Numbered from the stretch's first letter, positions 46,197 to 55,210 are shown. The stretch: DNA of 64,000 nt from Leptospira sp. WS4.C2 (GCF_040833985.1 NZ_CP162141.1:1-64000), one strand, 5' to 3'. The notes: a model not told the origin generated them from the sequence alone. Program-made: numbers and translations.

Positions 46197-47708
46197 ATTG
46201 CTAGGGAAATCGAGTTTCATTTGAAACCCTTGAGTACCATCAATACTCAAGGTCCCTCCCATTTGTTTTTCCGCAATAATCTTCGCCAAACTTAATCCCA
46301 ACTTTTTTTGTTTTCCTAGATCGAAACCTTCAGGTAACCCAACGCCATTGTCCCAATATTCAAAATGACAAACATTGCCATCTAACGAAAACCGAATCAC
46401 AATCTCACCTCTTGTCAGAGCAGGAAAAGCATATTTCAAACTATTCGAAAGTAATTCAGTAAAGATAAGCCCGAGAGGAACTGCGGTATCTAAAAGCAAG
46501 GATCCTTCACCAACCTGAAAATCAACACGAATATCTGCTTTTATAGGAGGATATGCCTGCCGAACCATATCCGTTAATGATTGCAAATAATCGGATACTT
46601 TGATTTCACTTAAATCCTTATTTGCATAAAGATGATCATGTACCAAAGACATGGTCTGAATTTTAATAGATGTATCTTCAACGATGGACTGTATATTTTT
46701 ATCATCTGGAAAATCAGAAGCCTGGATCATCAAAATAGAACGAACCAATTGTATTGAATTTTTTGTTCTATGAAAAATCTCCGCCACTAAATTCTCTTTT
46801 TCAAGTAATGATTTCCTGATCATCTCAGCATAAGTTTTATTTTCCTCAATTTCCTTGGACAACAATTGGTTTGTACTTATTAATTTCTCATAAGGATCGT
46901 TGATGGCAGAAATAAACACAGCCTTATAAATTAAATAAAAAGCCCCAATTTTATAAATATGCCCCAAAACATTATAAACATCGAAAACACTAGTATATAC
47001 GGCAAAAACCATTTCGCTAAAGATACAGACAATAAAAGCTGACAAATAATACTGAAGTTGCCTCTTCGAAGTATAAAAGTTTGCCTTTCTATAGAGGATA
47101 AGAGAGATGAAAAGCAAGGTAATGATAGCATATTCCGCATTTTTTTTAAACGGTGTCAGCCCCTTCCCTTGTTCATATGTTTTTGGTATCCAATCATTAT
47201 AAAAAATCACCAGAAAAAAAACAATCGCAACTAACAAAAATGCTAAAGCTATCAAATATTTTTCTTTGATGAATCTATATTGTTCACTTGGTTTAATATA
47301 TATTGCACCAAACAGTATCAACGCAGTGATCGTGCGAGAAAAAATCCAAAACTGCGAAGATTTATTGCCTGAGTTTGGTGTTACGAAATCAGGCATCCCT
47401 GTGTAACCCAAAGCATGCATAAAATCAATCAAGCCAACTGCAAGAAAACCGATTCCGAGGAATAAGGTATGAGCATTCCTGCTTTGAGGATAAGAGTAAT
47501 ATCCTAAACCAAAAATAGAAAAGGAAACAATAACACTAAAGATTTCAGTTAGATTATGAAAAACTAAAAAAAATCCAATTTCATACTCATGATAGAAGGA
47601 CTCAGGGAATGCACCAACAAGCAAAAGTGGTAACAAACAAAAAAGAATCACCGCCATATAAAAACGATTATTCGTGAAAACTTTAAGATAAAAATTAGTG
47701 CCAGACAT
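46176..47708 (-). CDS. MASE3-type membrane histidine kinase (HisKA_2)
   Basis: A 510-residue sensor. Residues 1 to about 260 hold about eight TM helices matching the MASE3 sensor (FLGIGFLAVGLIDFMHALGYTGMPDF). A short coiled coil leads to a HisKA_2 dimerisation domain with EIFHRTKNSIQLV (phospho-accepting His at residue 313) and an ATPase domain (LIFTELLSNSLKYAFP, YWDNGVGLPEGF, KKLGLSLAKIIAEKQMGG). HisKA_2 kinases often act in general stress or light signalling. No response regulator is adjacent. It may be cotranscribed with nothing else: 86 bases separate it from the upstream phosphatase gene stop. Confidence 0.9.
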   Translation of the reverse strand: MSGTNFYLKVFTNNRFYMAVILFCLLPLLLVGAFPESFYHEYEIGFFLVFHNLTEIFSVIVSFSIFGLGYYSYPQSRNAHTLFLGIGFLAVGLIDFMHALGYTGMPDFVTPNSGNKSSQFWIFSRTITALILFGAIYIKPSEQYRFIKEKYLIALAFLLVAIVFFLVIFYNDWIPKTYEQGKGLTPFKKNAEYAIITLLFISLILYRKANFYTSKRQLQYYLSAFIVCIFSEMVFAVYTSVFDVYNVLGHIYKIGAFYLIYKAVFISAINDPYEKLISTNQLLSKEIEENKTYAEMIRKSLLEKENLVAEIFHRTKNSIQLVRSILMIQASDFPDDKNIQSIVEDTSIKIQTMSLVHDHLYANKDLSEIKVSDYLQSLTDMVRQAYPPIKADIRVDFQVGEGSLLLDTAVPLGLIFTELLSNSLKYAFPALTRGEIVIRFSLDGNVCHFEYWDNGVGLPEGFDLGKQKKLGLSLAKIIAEKQMGGTLSIDGTQGFQMKLDFPSNLYKRRV

Positions 47709-47794
47709 TCGTTAGCAGGCAATTAGACAAAAAAAAGCGATTTTAGCAAGAAATTATTTTGAAAGAACAAAGAAAGTAAAATACAAAGCAGAGT

Positions 47795-49666
47795 TCAAGT
47801 AAGAGTGATATCAAGAGAAACCAAGGTGATATCATCCTTGGAAATTTTTCGCATCCTAGACAATCGATCTAGAAAATTTTTATGGAATAATTCCTGAGGA
47901 TTGTCTAGAATCGGGGATATCTCGGGAAACAAAATTGCATCCAAATCTTCATCCGGTTTTAGATTTTCGTACAATCCGTCAGTAAAAATAAGAATCCGAT
48001 CTCCCTCCTGCAAACTGACCACACATTCTTCATATTCAAAATTAGACCGAACCCCGAGTAAAAGACCCGGACATTCGAATGATTCTATTTCTCTATTACG
48101 AATCAAAATAAAGGGAGGATTTCCAGCGGAACTAAACTTTAACTTCGTTTCTTCAAAATCAAAATAAAAATACGCGGCGCTAACAAAACGAGCATGGAGA
48201 CTGGTGCACAAAAAGCGGTTCATTGCACCTATTAATTCTTTCGGTGATTCTTTAAATTCTTTTGCGTTTCGAAAAGCAATCTTAACAGTCGAAGAATCTA
48301 ATGCGGCACTCACTCCATGACCTGTTACATCAGCAATGACCAAACCAAAACCATTAGGAAATTCAAAAAAATCGTAGAAGTCACCGCCAACATCATACAA
48401 CGGATGGTATGATACAAACATAGATAACTTCTGATTTTTGGGAAGTTTATCAGGAAGAATTCGCATTTGTATTTTTCTTGCTGTTTCCAAATCTTTTTTA
48501 ATCGTTGTTAGCTCATTCTTTGCAACAAGGTTCTCCTCCAACAAAAACCGAAGGCGCCTACCCAAGGCCAAAGAAAACAATATTACCTCAAATGCTGTTC
48601 CTATCTGCACCCCATAACGACCGAAAGTCGAAAAAGGGATGAGGGATGCTTTTGTTAATGAATCAAATATAACACCCACAAATAAAGTGACCCAAGCGAG
48701 TAAAAAAAACAAAGAGGACTTTATTCCCCTGATATAGGAATAAGCGCCGGCAGACATAAGCACTAAAAACATATACGGAAACGAGTAAATAAAGGATACT
48801 TCCATCCAGTTATGAGGAAGAAATATGGATGAAACTGCAACTAGTCCAAAGGCGACAACGCTAAAAAGTATCAACCGATCCAAACGAGGATTTACTTTCT
48901 TTAGATCCAAAAAAGATAAGGAAAAAAGCCCAACAAACATCAGAGAGGCATTTACAGTAATATAAAGGTAAGGTTTGATAGACATCGCTACGTCCGGGGC
49001 CAACAATTGTTTAAAAAAACCACCTAACAAAGAATAATTAAACCCCAAAGTAGTTAGATATAAACAGTAGTAAACGTAAGCCTTTTCTCGAACACTTATG
49101 TAAATTAAAAGATTATATAATAAAAGAGCAAATATGATTCCGAAATAGATCCCATTTGCCACATAATCTCTTTCGATTCGATCAAAAAAAGAATTCACTT
49201 TCCAAACCCGAAAAGGTGCATTCAAGATTCCGGAATTCTTTATATTGGCGTATACAGTTCTAGTTTCTAAAGGGCCTAATGTCAATTGATAGACAGGATT
49301 CCTATGTTGAACCTCTCTTTTATTGAATGCACTTGAACCATCAAATTCTTTTTTGACAGTCACCCCATTCACTTGCCAACCTAACAAAACTGTATCGACC
49401 CAAGGAGATTCCAATTCCAGGATATAGTCCTTGGTTTCATTGTCTGGATTGGCAACGTCAAACTTTACCCAAACAGAAGGTTTCCAATATCCAAAATGAT
49501 ATTTCATTTCATAGGCTTTTGACCAAACCACATTACCAGAAAGGATTTGTTCCAAGGTTTTAGCCTCGAAAGTGTACTGTATGAGGGGACGTTCCGGCAA
49601 TTTGGTGCCGCAGGATACAAAGACTAGGATGAATAGAAATAATTTAATTCTGCTAATTTGGATCAT
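47795..49666 (-). CDS. 7TMR-DISM receptor with SpoIIE/RsbU PP2C phosphatase domain
   Basis: A 623-residue membrane receptor. A signal sequence with possible lipobox (FVSC) is followed by a periplasmic 7TMR-DISMED2 domain (about 25-165: SGNVVWSKAYEMKYHFGYWKPSVWVKFDVAN), seven TM helices (about 170-375), a coiled coil, and a SpoIIE phosphatase domain (about 410-620) with the metal-binding Asp in DVGGDFYDFFEF, IADVTGHGVSAAL and ILIFTDGLYE. Such proteins dephosphorylate anti-sigma-factor antagonists in partner-switching systems. It is the same orientation as the MASE3 kinase gene that follows. Confidence 0.9.
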   Translation of the reverse strand: MIQISRIKLFLFILVFVSCGTKLPERPLIQYTFEAKTLEQILSGNVVWSKAYEMKYHFGYWKPSVWVKFDVANPDNETKDYILELESPWVDTVLLGWQVNGVTVKKEFDGSSAFNKREVQHRNPVYQLTLGPLETRTVYANIKNSGILNAPFRVWKVNSFFDRIERDYVANGIYFGIIFALLLYNLLIYISVREKAYVYYCLYLTTLGFNYSLLGGFFKQLLAPDVAMSIKPYLYITVNASLMFVGLFSLSFLDLKKVNPRLDRLILFSVVAFGLVAVSSIFLPHNWMEVSFIYSFPYMFLVLMSAGAYSYIRGIKSSLFFLLAWVTLFVGVIFDSLTKASLIPFSTFGRYGVQIGTAFEVILFSLALGRRLRFLLEENLVAKNELTTIKKDLETARKIQMRILPDKLPKNQKLSMFVSYHPLYDVGGDFYDFFEFPNGFGLVIADVTGHGVSAALDSSTVKIAFRNAKEFKESPKELIGAMNRFLCTSLHARFVSAAYFYFDFEETKLKFSSAGNPPFILIRNREIESFECPGLLLGVRSNFEYEECVVSLQEGDRILIFTDGLYENLKPDEDLDAILFPEISPILDNPQELFHKNFLDRLSRMRKISKDDITLVSLDITLT

Positions 49667-49802
49667 CAGGTATGTAATGGGTCTAAGGCCAATGTTGAAA
49701 ATGACAAGGTCCTCTGAAATTCAAATTCAAAATTAAATAGAAAACGTATTGCCAGAATCCCTAAACAGTAGATATTTTTGGCAAATCAAGGAGATAGGTT
49801 CA

Positions 49803-49982
49803 ATGTCAGCAAAATTCGAAATTTACAAAGACAAAGCAGGAGAATTCCGCTTCCGTCTAAAAGCAGCCAACGGGGAAATCATCGCTTCAAGCGAAGGGTA
49901 TTCTTCCAAACAAGCTTGCGAAAACGGCATCAACTCAGTAAAAAGTAATGCCGGCACTGCAGATACCGTTGATCAAACGTAA
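49803..49982 (+). CDS. DUF1508 (YegP-like) small protein
   Basis: A 59-residue protein with the YegP/DUF1508 pattern KFEIYKDKAGEFRFRLKAANGEIIASSEGYSSKQACENGINSVKSNA. The family unit is about 50 residues and often duplicated; here there is one copy. ATG 49803 is set by a strong AAGGAG nine bases upstream. Function of the family is unknown. Its 3' end overlaps the convergent PpnP gene by 10 bases. Confidence 0.88.
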   Translation: MSAKFEIYKDKAGEFRFRLKAANGEIIASSEGYSSKQACENGINSVKSNAGTADTVDQT

Positions 49983-50284
49983 GAGCAACAATAGTCTGTT
50001 ACAGTTTGAATTTTTAATTTGAATTTGGATCCAGCTGGGACTTCAAATACGGATTGCCCGTCGATTTGCAGCCATGTTTCAGATCCTGGTAGTAATACGG
50101 AAAGTTTTCCTGACTGGATTTCCATAATTTCTTTTTGATCGGCTCCAAATTCATATTCGCCGGGCATCATAATTCCCAGAGTTTTCTTTTCCCCGTTTGG
50201 GAATAGGATCGTCCGACTGGTAACGTTCCCATTGAAGTAGATGTTGGCTGTTTTTAGTACTGTTACTGATTCAAATGAACTCAT
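49973..50284 (-). CDS. ppnP: Pyrimidine/purine nucleoside phosphorylase PpnP
   Basis: A protein of about 103 residues of the DUF1255/PpnP cupin family (E. coli YaiE, 94 aa), which splits nucleosides with phosphate. The family pattern is clear: NIYFNGNVTSRTILFPNGEKKTLGIMMPGEYEFGADQKEIMEIQSGKLSVLLPG, ending SVFEVPAGSKFKLKIQTVTDYCCSY. ATG 50284 is preferred over the TTG at 50293. Confidence 0.92.
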   Translation of the reverse strand: MSSFESVTVLKTANIYFNGNVTSRTILFPNGEKKTLGIMMPGEYEFGADQKEIMEIQSGKLSVLLPGSETWLQIDGQSVFEVPAGSKFKLKIQTVTDYCCSYV

Positions 50285-50361
50285 ACAGACCAAAAACTGG
50301 ATCGGTCCCTGACTTCCAAGTGAATTCCAATTCCCTTACCTCATTGATTTGACATTAAAAA

Positions 50362-51006
50362 GTGTTTGCGAAATTCGAAAGTACCAGAACGGTGAAGTCA
50401 GTGCCCATAAAGACCTCACAAAAAACGGAGAACAAAAAGCAGCAAGCTAGAGAGAAATCCATAGAAAGGATTCTTGCCTCCGCCATTGCTTTGTTTGCAA
50501 AACATGGGTTTTCTCAAACTACCATGGAAATGATTGCCAATCATGCGAAGATTTCCAAGGGTCTTGCTTATAATTATTTTAAGAGCAAAAACCAAATTTT
50601 TGAACAAATCATAGATTCTCACCTGGCCAAACAAGAGAAGTTTTACAACAACATCCCTCCGAACCTTTCTGCTAAAGAATACGTTCGGGAATTTTTTAAC
50701 CGTTCGATTCAATTTGCGAAGGAAGAAAGAAAAACCATGGTTTTGATTTCTGTATGTCTTTTTCAGCCCGGTTCTGTCTCACTTTCCAAAAAGATGGTAG
50801 AAAATGTGGAGAAACGATTTGCCCCTTTTAAAGAGGCAATGAAAGAGCGATTTCGATCTTATGGAATCAAAGACCCTGACAAAGAAATGATCCTCATTAA
50901 AACCTTTCTTCATGGTGTCATCATGAGTCAACATTTCAATGATACCACTACTTGTACGCCAACGATCATTGAAATGGTTTTAGAAAGATACGATTACAAA
51001 AACTAA
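50362..51006 (+). CDS. TetR/AcrR-family transcriptional regulator
   Basis: A TetR regulator of 201-214 residues depending on the start (GTG 50362 or GTG 50401; the second gives a more usual length). The HTH is IERILASAIALFAKHGFSQTTMEMIANHAKISKGLAYNYFKSKNQIFEQII. The N-terminal extension is basic. The C-terminal half resembles the TetR_C group with a conserved HGVIMSQHF segment. It is convergent with the thioesterase gene, so it is probably not that gene's regulator. Confidence 0.88.
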   Translation: MFAKFESTRTVKSVPIKTSQKTENKKQQAREKSIERILASAIALFAKHGFSQTTMEMIANHAKISKGLAYNYFKSKNQIFEQIIDSHLAKQEKFYNNIPPNLSAKEYVREFFNRSIQFAKEERKTMVLISVCLFQPGSVSLSKKMVENVEKRFAPFKEAMKERFRSYGIKDPDKEMILIKTFLHGVIMSQHFNDTTTCTPTIIEMVLERYDYKN

Positions 51007-51014
51007 ATCTCTGT

Positions 51015-51488
51015 TTATTCTCCTCCCCCACCCGGAATTTTTAAAATAAGAAGGTTCGTGGTAGCAGTTGCCAAAAGTTTATCTTTTTCGGTTCGCATCT
51101 CACCTATCATATGTATGGTTGAAAATCCTTTTGCTTCAATAGAAGCCTTCACAACGACGCGTTGCCCCACAATTACTCCGCGAATATACTGAACATTCAT
51201 ATCAATCGTTGTTGTAGGTCGTTTTGCCACCAAATAACTAAGGGGACCAAAAGCGTTGTCAAAAGCAGCTGCAATCACACCACCTTGCATCATACCCATA
51301 GGATTTGTTTGGTCTTCTGTAACCGGGAAGGCAACAGTAATACTTTTTCCTTTAGTGTAAGATAAAATTTCAGCTTTCATCGCGACAAATATCGGTGGAG
51401 GGACTGTGATTTTCCTGCCACCGTGATTAAAATTGGTTGTCATTTCTTCTAAGATTTTTTGTGTTTCTTCGGTTGTGAGTGTTTGCAT
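51015..51488 (-). CDS. PaaI-type hotdog thioesterase
   Basis: A 157-residue acyl-CoA thioesterase-like protein. The hotdog core shows NPMGMMQGGVIAAAFDNAFGPLSYLVAKRPTTTIDMNVQYIRGVIVGQRVVVKASIEAKG, typical of the PaaI/4HBT group. ATG 51488 is fixed by GGAGG seven bases upstream. It is divergent from a TetR gene at 51582, with two matching palindromes between them, so it is the likely target of that repressor and may handle fatty acyl-CoAs. Confidence 0.88.
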   Translation of the reverse strand: MQTLTTEETQKILEEMTTNFNHGGRKITVPPPIFVAMKAEILSYTKGKSITVAFPVTEDQTNPMGMMQGGVIAAAFDNAFGPLSYLVAKRPTTTIDMNVQYIRGVIVGQRVVVKASIEAKGFSTIHMIGEMRTEKDKLLATATTNLLILKIPGGGGE

Positions 51489-51503
51489 AAAACAACCTCC
51501 ATA

Positions 51504-51562
51504 TGTTACCATTAGTAACATAAATTAATATTTTTTCAAGAAAAATGTTGCCACCGGTAACT
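51504..51562. promoter_or_regulatory. Two TetR-type operators between thioesterase and TetR genes
   Basis: TGTTACCATTAGTAACA (51504-51520) and TGTTGCCACCGGTAACT (51546-51562) share the dyad GTTRCC-N-GGTAAC/TGTAAC form. Their centres are 42 bases apart, about four helical turns. One overlaps each divergent promoter area. Confidence 0.78.
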
Positions 51563-51581
51563 TATTTTGAAGAATTATATC

Positions 51582-52169
51582 ATGAAACGATCTTCTTACC
51601 ACCATGGTGATTTGAAAAATTCGATTATCAAATCTTGCCATAAATTATTACAGAAGAAGGGCGCCTCTAATTTTTCTCTCCGAGAAGTGGCTACTCTATC
51701 TGGAGTTTCTCATGCGGCAGTGTACAGGCATTTTCAAGACAAAGAAGAGGTTTTGGAAATTTTATCTTCGATTGGATTCGATAGGCTTGGGTCATTGCAA
51801 AAAAAAGTTCCTCAAAATTCAGTGAAACCTGATGAATATTTTGTAAAGTTGGGTTTAGTTTACATTCAGTTTGCTGTTAAAAACCCGAATTACTACCGCC
51901 TGATGTTTCACACAAAAAGATCCGATGAATCTTACATTCTAAAACGATCAAAATTAAAATCATATGCAATTCTAGTTCGCGGTTGTAGATTCTATTTAAA
52001 AACAAAACGAAGAAAAGAAAATCAAAGAAGTTTCGCCCTAATGGCATGGTCTCTGGTCCATGGGTACAGTAATTTATGTATAGAAACCGATTTTCCCGAA
52101 ACAGAAAGCAAAACACTAAAAAAATCTAAATTGGAGATGGCTGAAGACATCTTGCGTTTTGCCATTTAA
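51582..52169 (+). CDS. TetR/AcrR-family transcriptional regulator
   Basis: A 195-residue regulator. The HTH starts near the N-terminus: YHHGDLKNSIIKSCHKLLQKKGASNFSLREVATLSGVSHAAVYRHFQDKEEVLEIL, which is the YHHGDL type of TetR. The C-terminal part matches the WHG-type TetR_C (YIQFAVKNPNYYRLMF...ALMAWSLVHGYSNLCIE). ATG 51582 is preferred over the frame opening at 51567. It probably represses itself and the divergent thioesterase gene through the two palindromes. Confidence 0.92.
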   Translation: MKRSSYHHGDLKNSIIKSCHKLLQKKGASNFSLREVATLSGVSHAAVYRHFQDKEEVLEILSSIGFDRLGSLQKKVPQNSVKPDEYFVKLGLVYIQFAVKNPNYYRLMFHTKRSDESYILKRSKLKSYAILVRGCRFYLKTKRRKENQRSFALMAWSLVHGYSNLCIETDFPETESKTLKKSKLEMAEDILRFAI

Positions 52170-52185
52170 GAAAAACCTTTTCTGA

Positions 52186-52371
52186 TTAAAGTTTGAGTAT
52201 TTCAAATTTTTCCAAAAATTCAGATTTTTCTCTAACAAATTTCATTGGATTTTCCTTACCATATTCACAATAAAACACCATCTGTTGCCCATCATTTGCA
52301 TTAGTACAATTTTTGGCTTCCTCCAACTTGAGGTATAAATTCCCTGTTTTTTTATGTTTATAAATGTACAT
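52186..52371 (-). CDS. Small DUF1653-like protein
   Basis: A 61-residue protein with the pattern of short DUF1653-type proteins: YIYKHKKTGNLYLKLEEAKNCTNANDGQQMVFYCEYG, then KFVREKSEFLEKFEIL. It is likely real because of this pattern and its place directly downstream of the Rep-like gene on the same strand. Function unknown; similar short proteins are common on plasmids and phages. Confidence 0.6.
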   Translation of the reverse strand: MYIYKHKKTGNLYLKLEEAKNCTNANDGQQMVFYCEYGKENPMKFVREKSEFLEKFEILKL

Positions 52372-52407
52372 TATAACCTTCTTCTTAAAAGCAAAATTTT
52401 GAAGTTA

Positions 52408-53034
52408 TCAAATGCATTGGATCGGCACTTGCCATAAGGAACTATTGTTTTGGGTTTCCATCCAATTTTTCCAAATCAAACGTAAAGCTCCTTGTAAGGA
52501 CTCTGGAGATGGAAGATTGGAAATTTGGGAATGGGTGGATTTGGATAAAGTTGCTTCACTCCAAATTTTGAACTCTTCCCAAGGGTTTTTCTTTTGTACA
52601 TTCTTTTGTACCTCTAATGTACTAATAAAGGAAGGTTGAAATTTTTCCAAACCTGCATTGGATTTTTGGTTAGTGCGGACCTGGAAAGTTTCTACTGTTT
52701 TCTTTAAAGCCAGGGATGGATTTTTTTCCAAGGGTTCTTTCTTACTAGTCATCATTTCTTTGGCCGTTGGATTTGAAAAGAGCGGTCGTAGGAACCTTCT
52801 TCTACCATCAAATCCGGTTTGTTCCAAAAGTCCGAGTTTTTTTAAAGATGTAATCAGTCTGGAAATTGTGTCCATCTTGAGACCAAGGACTTCACCGAAA
52901 TAACGATTGGATGCAAAACATCCACCTTTGTCATGTAGGGAAACAATTTCTGCATATAATTTGGTTTGGCTATGAGAGAGATTTAATTTCTCTATCCAAA
53001 CGGGAATCCAAATTCCTGTTCGATTTGTTTTCAT
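52408..53034 (-). CDS. Rep-like winged-helix protein, copy 1
   Basis: A protein of about 208 residues with a HTH_36-type winged helix: RTGIWIPVWIEKLNLSHSQTKLYAEIVSLHDKGGCFASNRYFGEVLGLKMDTISRLITSLKKLGLLEQTGFDGRRRFLRP. A basic linker leads to a C-terminal patch (NPWEEFKIWSEATLSKSTHSQISNLPSPESLQGALRLIWKNWMET). The same two blocks occur in the gene at 55977. Such domains occur in plasmid and phage replication initiators, so a Rep role is inferred; a transcription regulator is possible. ATG 53034 (AAGGAA 6-7 bases upstream, aligned with the other copy) is preferred over 53097. Confidence 0.7.
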   Translation of the reverse strand: MKTNRTGIWIPVWIEKLNLSHSQTKLYAEIVSLHDKGGCFASNRYFGEVLGLKMDTISRLITSLKKLGLLEQTGFDGRRRFLRPLFSNPTAKEMMTSKKEPLEKNPSLALKKTVETFQVRTNQKSNAGLEKFQPSFISTLEVQKNVQKKNPWEEFKIWSEATLSKSTHSQISNLPSPESLQGALRLIWKNWMETQNNSSLWQVPIQCI

Positions 53035-53572
53035 TTTAGGTTCCTTTTGCCAAACGAACACATCTCCGGCTACGAGCGTTTGGTTGTTTTTTGCCAATAC
53101 ACCAAAAGGTGCATCTCCCCTACTCTACTTAAGAAAGTTTGTTTTAGCTTTGGACAAACCTTCGGTCAAATTAGAGAAGAGAAAGTTTGGAAGTTCTTTC
53201 GAACGTCCATTCGGAACTTTTTTTAGAAATTCCGGTTTGAACAATAACGGCATTGTGGTAGAGCCGTGTCCGGTTGTGTGACCCGAACGTTCCCCATATG
53301 TACAAGGTTGAAAATTTCGTCAAGAGAAAAATGAGACATAATTCTTGTGTGGTCTCATTGGGATTAGAATTCGGGAAGTTTGGGGTTTTGGTGGGGAGAG
53401 GTGGAAAATGGCCCCGGGTCGCTACCACACTTCCCAGGGCTTTTATTGTTCAACCCGGTTAAGGATTAAGAACAATTTAGTCTGCAAAGGAATGGAGTAC
53501 AAGTTTTTTTCTTATTCTTTATCAAAAAAAGGAGATTCATACGCCCGGTCAAATTTGATAAATTGGAACGAA
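53035..53572. other. Non-coding region between rep-like gene and parB, candidate origin
   Basis: About 540 bases with no convincing gene, and higher in GC than its surroundings. It holds repeated GTGTGG/CCACAC words and a hairpin at 53411-53440 (GCCCcGGG and CCCaGGGC arms) followed by TTTT on the plus strand. It resembles the leader/origin region of a plasmid rep gene. Confidence 0.45.
53411..53445 (+). terminator. Possible terminator of a plus-strand RNA
   Basis: Arms GCCCCGGG (53411-53418) and CCCAGGGC (53433-53440), one mismatch, 14-base loop, followed by TTTTATT. No plus-strand gene lies upstream, so it could end a small antisense RNA; it could also be a leader structure. Confidence 0.4.
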
Positions 53573-54451
53573 TTATTTTTTGAACTTACGAATACTTTCT
53601 TCTAGGATTGATTTTTCGTTTTGAAGTTGAGAGATTTTTTCTTTAATTTTGAGAAGTTTGTTTTTTAGATCTTTCAGTTCTAAATTACTTAATTTTGGTT
53701 TTGATTGTTTAGTTTTGGTTGGTTTTAAAGGACGAACAAATTCTCTGAGGTCATTTCGGGAAGGGAAGTCTCCTTTTTTTTCCAATCCTTTAATCAGGTA
53801 ATCGATAGCTTTTTTTCTATTCGGTACATCGAGGGGGGCAATTTCGGTGAATAAACTTGTAGGAATTTGGAAGATGGGATGGTTTTTGTCGGTTGTTATA
53901 TTGATATTTGTATCTTTTAGAATTTCCGCGTGAGCAATTTTTGTTTTAACCCATTGCCCGGATTTATTGATACGTTTTGCCAATTGTTCGTTGGTTTCTT
54001 TGTGTCTGTTTTTTAATTCTTGGAGAGATAGAGCCAGATCAGATTCAGAAAGGTCTTCACGTTGTAAGTTTTCAACTAGTTTAATTTCCGGCAATTTGGA
54101 GATGTCAATTTGTTCTACATTTTTAACGATAGCAAGAATAGTTTTTCTTTTGAGGAGTTTGTGCGCACGGAAACGCCTTTCCCCATTGATGAGTTCATAT
54201 TTCCCTGCTTTTTTTCTTACGACAATTGGTTGTAAAAGACCGTATTGGGAAATGGATTCTGCTAGTTCTCGGATAGTGGATTCGTTAAATGTTTTTCGTG
54301 GGTTGTTTTCTGTTAGGATTTGGTCAATTGGGATATCCGTAGCATTATGACTTGATGTCCCCTCTTCTTTTAAAAACGGGTTTAGGGAAGAGGTTCTTGC
54401 TGCAGCTCTAGAAAGGATATCTGCTGGATTGTAGTTTGCTTTGTTTTTCAT
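53573..54451 (-). CDS. parB: Partition protein ParB
   Basis: A 292-residue ParB/Spo0J-type CTPase and DNA-binding protein. The N-terminal ParB domain has IPIDQILTENNPRKTFNESTIRELAESISQYGLLQPIVVR and the CTP-binding motif INGERRFRAHKLL. The HTH (NEQLAKRINKSGQWVKTKIAHAEIL) recognises parS. The C-terminal 60 residues are a coiled coil (LKDLKNKLLKIKEKISQLQNEKSILEESI) for dimerisation. It lies 27 bases after parA with a parS-like palindrome in the gap. It positions the replicon together with ParA. Confidence 0.95.
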   Translation of the reverse strand: MKNKANYNPADILSRAAARTSSLNPFLKEEGTSSHNATDIPIDQILTENNPRKTFNESTIRELAESISQYGLLQPIVVRKKAGKYELINGERRFRAHKLLKRKTILAIVKNVEQIDISKLPEIKLVENLQREDLSESDLALSLQELKNRHKETNEQLAKRINKSGQWVKTKIAHAEILKDTNINITTDKNHPIFQIPTSLFTEIAPLDVPNRKKAIDYLIKGLEKKGDFPSRNDLREFVRPLKPTKTKQSKPKLSNLELKDLKNKLLKIKEKISQLQNEKSILEESIRKFKK

Positions 54452-54463
54452 ATTTTTTATTAG

Positions 54464-54477
54464 GTACGCCGGCGTAC
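54464..54477. promoter_or_regulatory. parS-like palindrome, copy 1 (parA-parB gap)
   Basis: GTACGCCGGCGTAC, a perfect 14-base palindrome, in the context GGTACGCCGGCGTACT on the plus strand. The same 16 bases occur inverted at 55280-55295. It is between the parA stop and the parB start. Confidence 0.85.
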
Positions 54478-54478
54478 T

Positions 54479-55210
54479 TTATTTTAGTTTCTCCGCTAAA
54501 GTTTCGAAAGCTTTCCAAGGAGCGCTCCCTTCTTGTAGAGGTTTTCCAGTTTCTGTACGGTCCCGAATGCTGTCATTTTTTGGGATCGGTTCTAAAATTT
54601 TTAATGTTTTTATCGTGTTTAGTTTTTCGAGAAGATCCATTTGTTTTTGTGAGGTTCCCCATTGAGAGGGTAGGATCATAACTGATTTTTTTTTGGATTG
54701 TTCGTCGAATCTTTCTGCTTCGTCCACTTTTTTGAGAACTTGGGCAACGGTTCTCACTGCCCATTTGGAAGGTGTCACCGGGACAAGAATTACGGAAGCA
54801 GGAAGGTAAGACGCTATGTTTTCTGATGATCCTGATCCAGGGGTGTCTATGACTACATAGTCGTATTTGGCTTTGAGTAGAATGTTTTTAAGCCTTGGGA
54901 TCATAGAAAAATCTTTTGAAGCTAGATAACTTAAGTCAGAAAGTTCGATGATTGATGGTAATACATCGATGTTGTTTGAAGGTTTTACAGACTCGGAGAG
55001 AGTAGTTTCTGCATTTAATACAGAGAGAGTATTTCCTGAGTCGAAAAATTCTACGGGTTCTTCGGGGAAAAAGAAGTCGGAAAGATCTGCCTGAGGGTCC
55101 ATATCGATGGCCAAGGTGGATCCTTTTTTGGAAAGAGCTAGTGCTAGATGGATGGCAGTGGTGGATTTGGAGGTCCCACCTTTGATATTGGCAACTGTAA
55201 TGATCTTCAT
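54479..55210 (-). CDS. parA: Partition ATPase ParA
   Basis: A 243-residue deviant Walker-type ATPase: KGGTSKSTTAIHLALAL (Walker A' with signature Lys), LAIDMDPQADLSDFFF, and VVIDTPGSGSSENIASYLPASVILVPVTPSKWAVRTV. It is a short ParA (no N-terminal HTH), as in type Ib or chromosomal systems. ATG 55210 is preferred; the frame is open to 55258. A parS-like site lies 70 bases upstream of the start, which suggests ParB controls the operon. Confidence 0.95.
   Translation of the reverse strand: MKIITVANIKGGTSKSTTAIHLALALSKKGSTLAIDMDPQADLSDFFFPEEPVEFFDSGNTLSVLNAETTLSESVKPSNNIDVLPSIIELSDLSYLASKDFSMIPRLKNILLKAKYDYVVIDTPGSGSSENIASYLPASVILVPVTPSKWAVRTVAQVLKKVDEAERFDEQSKKKSVMILPSQWGTSQKQMDLLEKLNTIKTLKILEPIPKNDSIRDRTETGKPLQEGSAPWKAFETLAEKLK

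Noticed and set aside
53245..53310. tRNA-like stretch GTGGTAGAGCC
   Set aside because: It looks like a D-arm, but no matching anticodon stem, T-arm with GGTTCGA, or acceptor stem can be folded.
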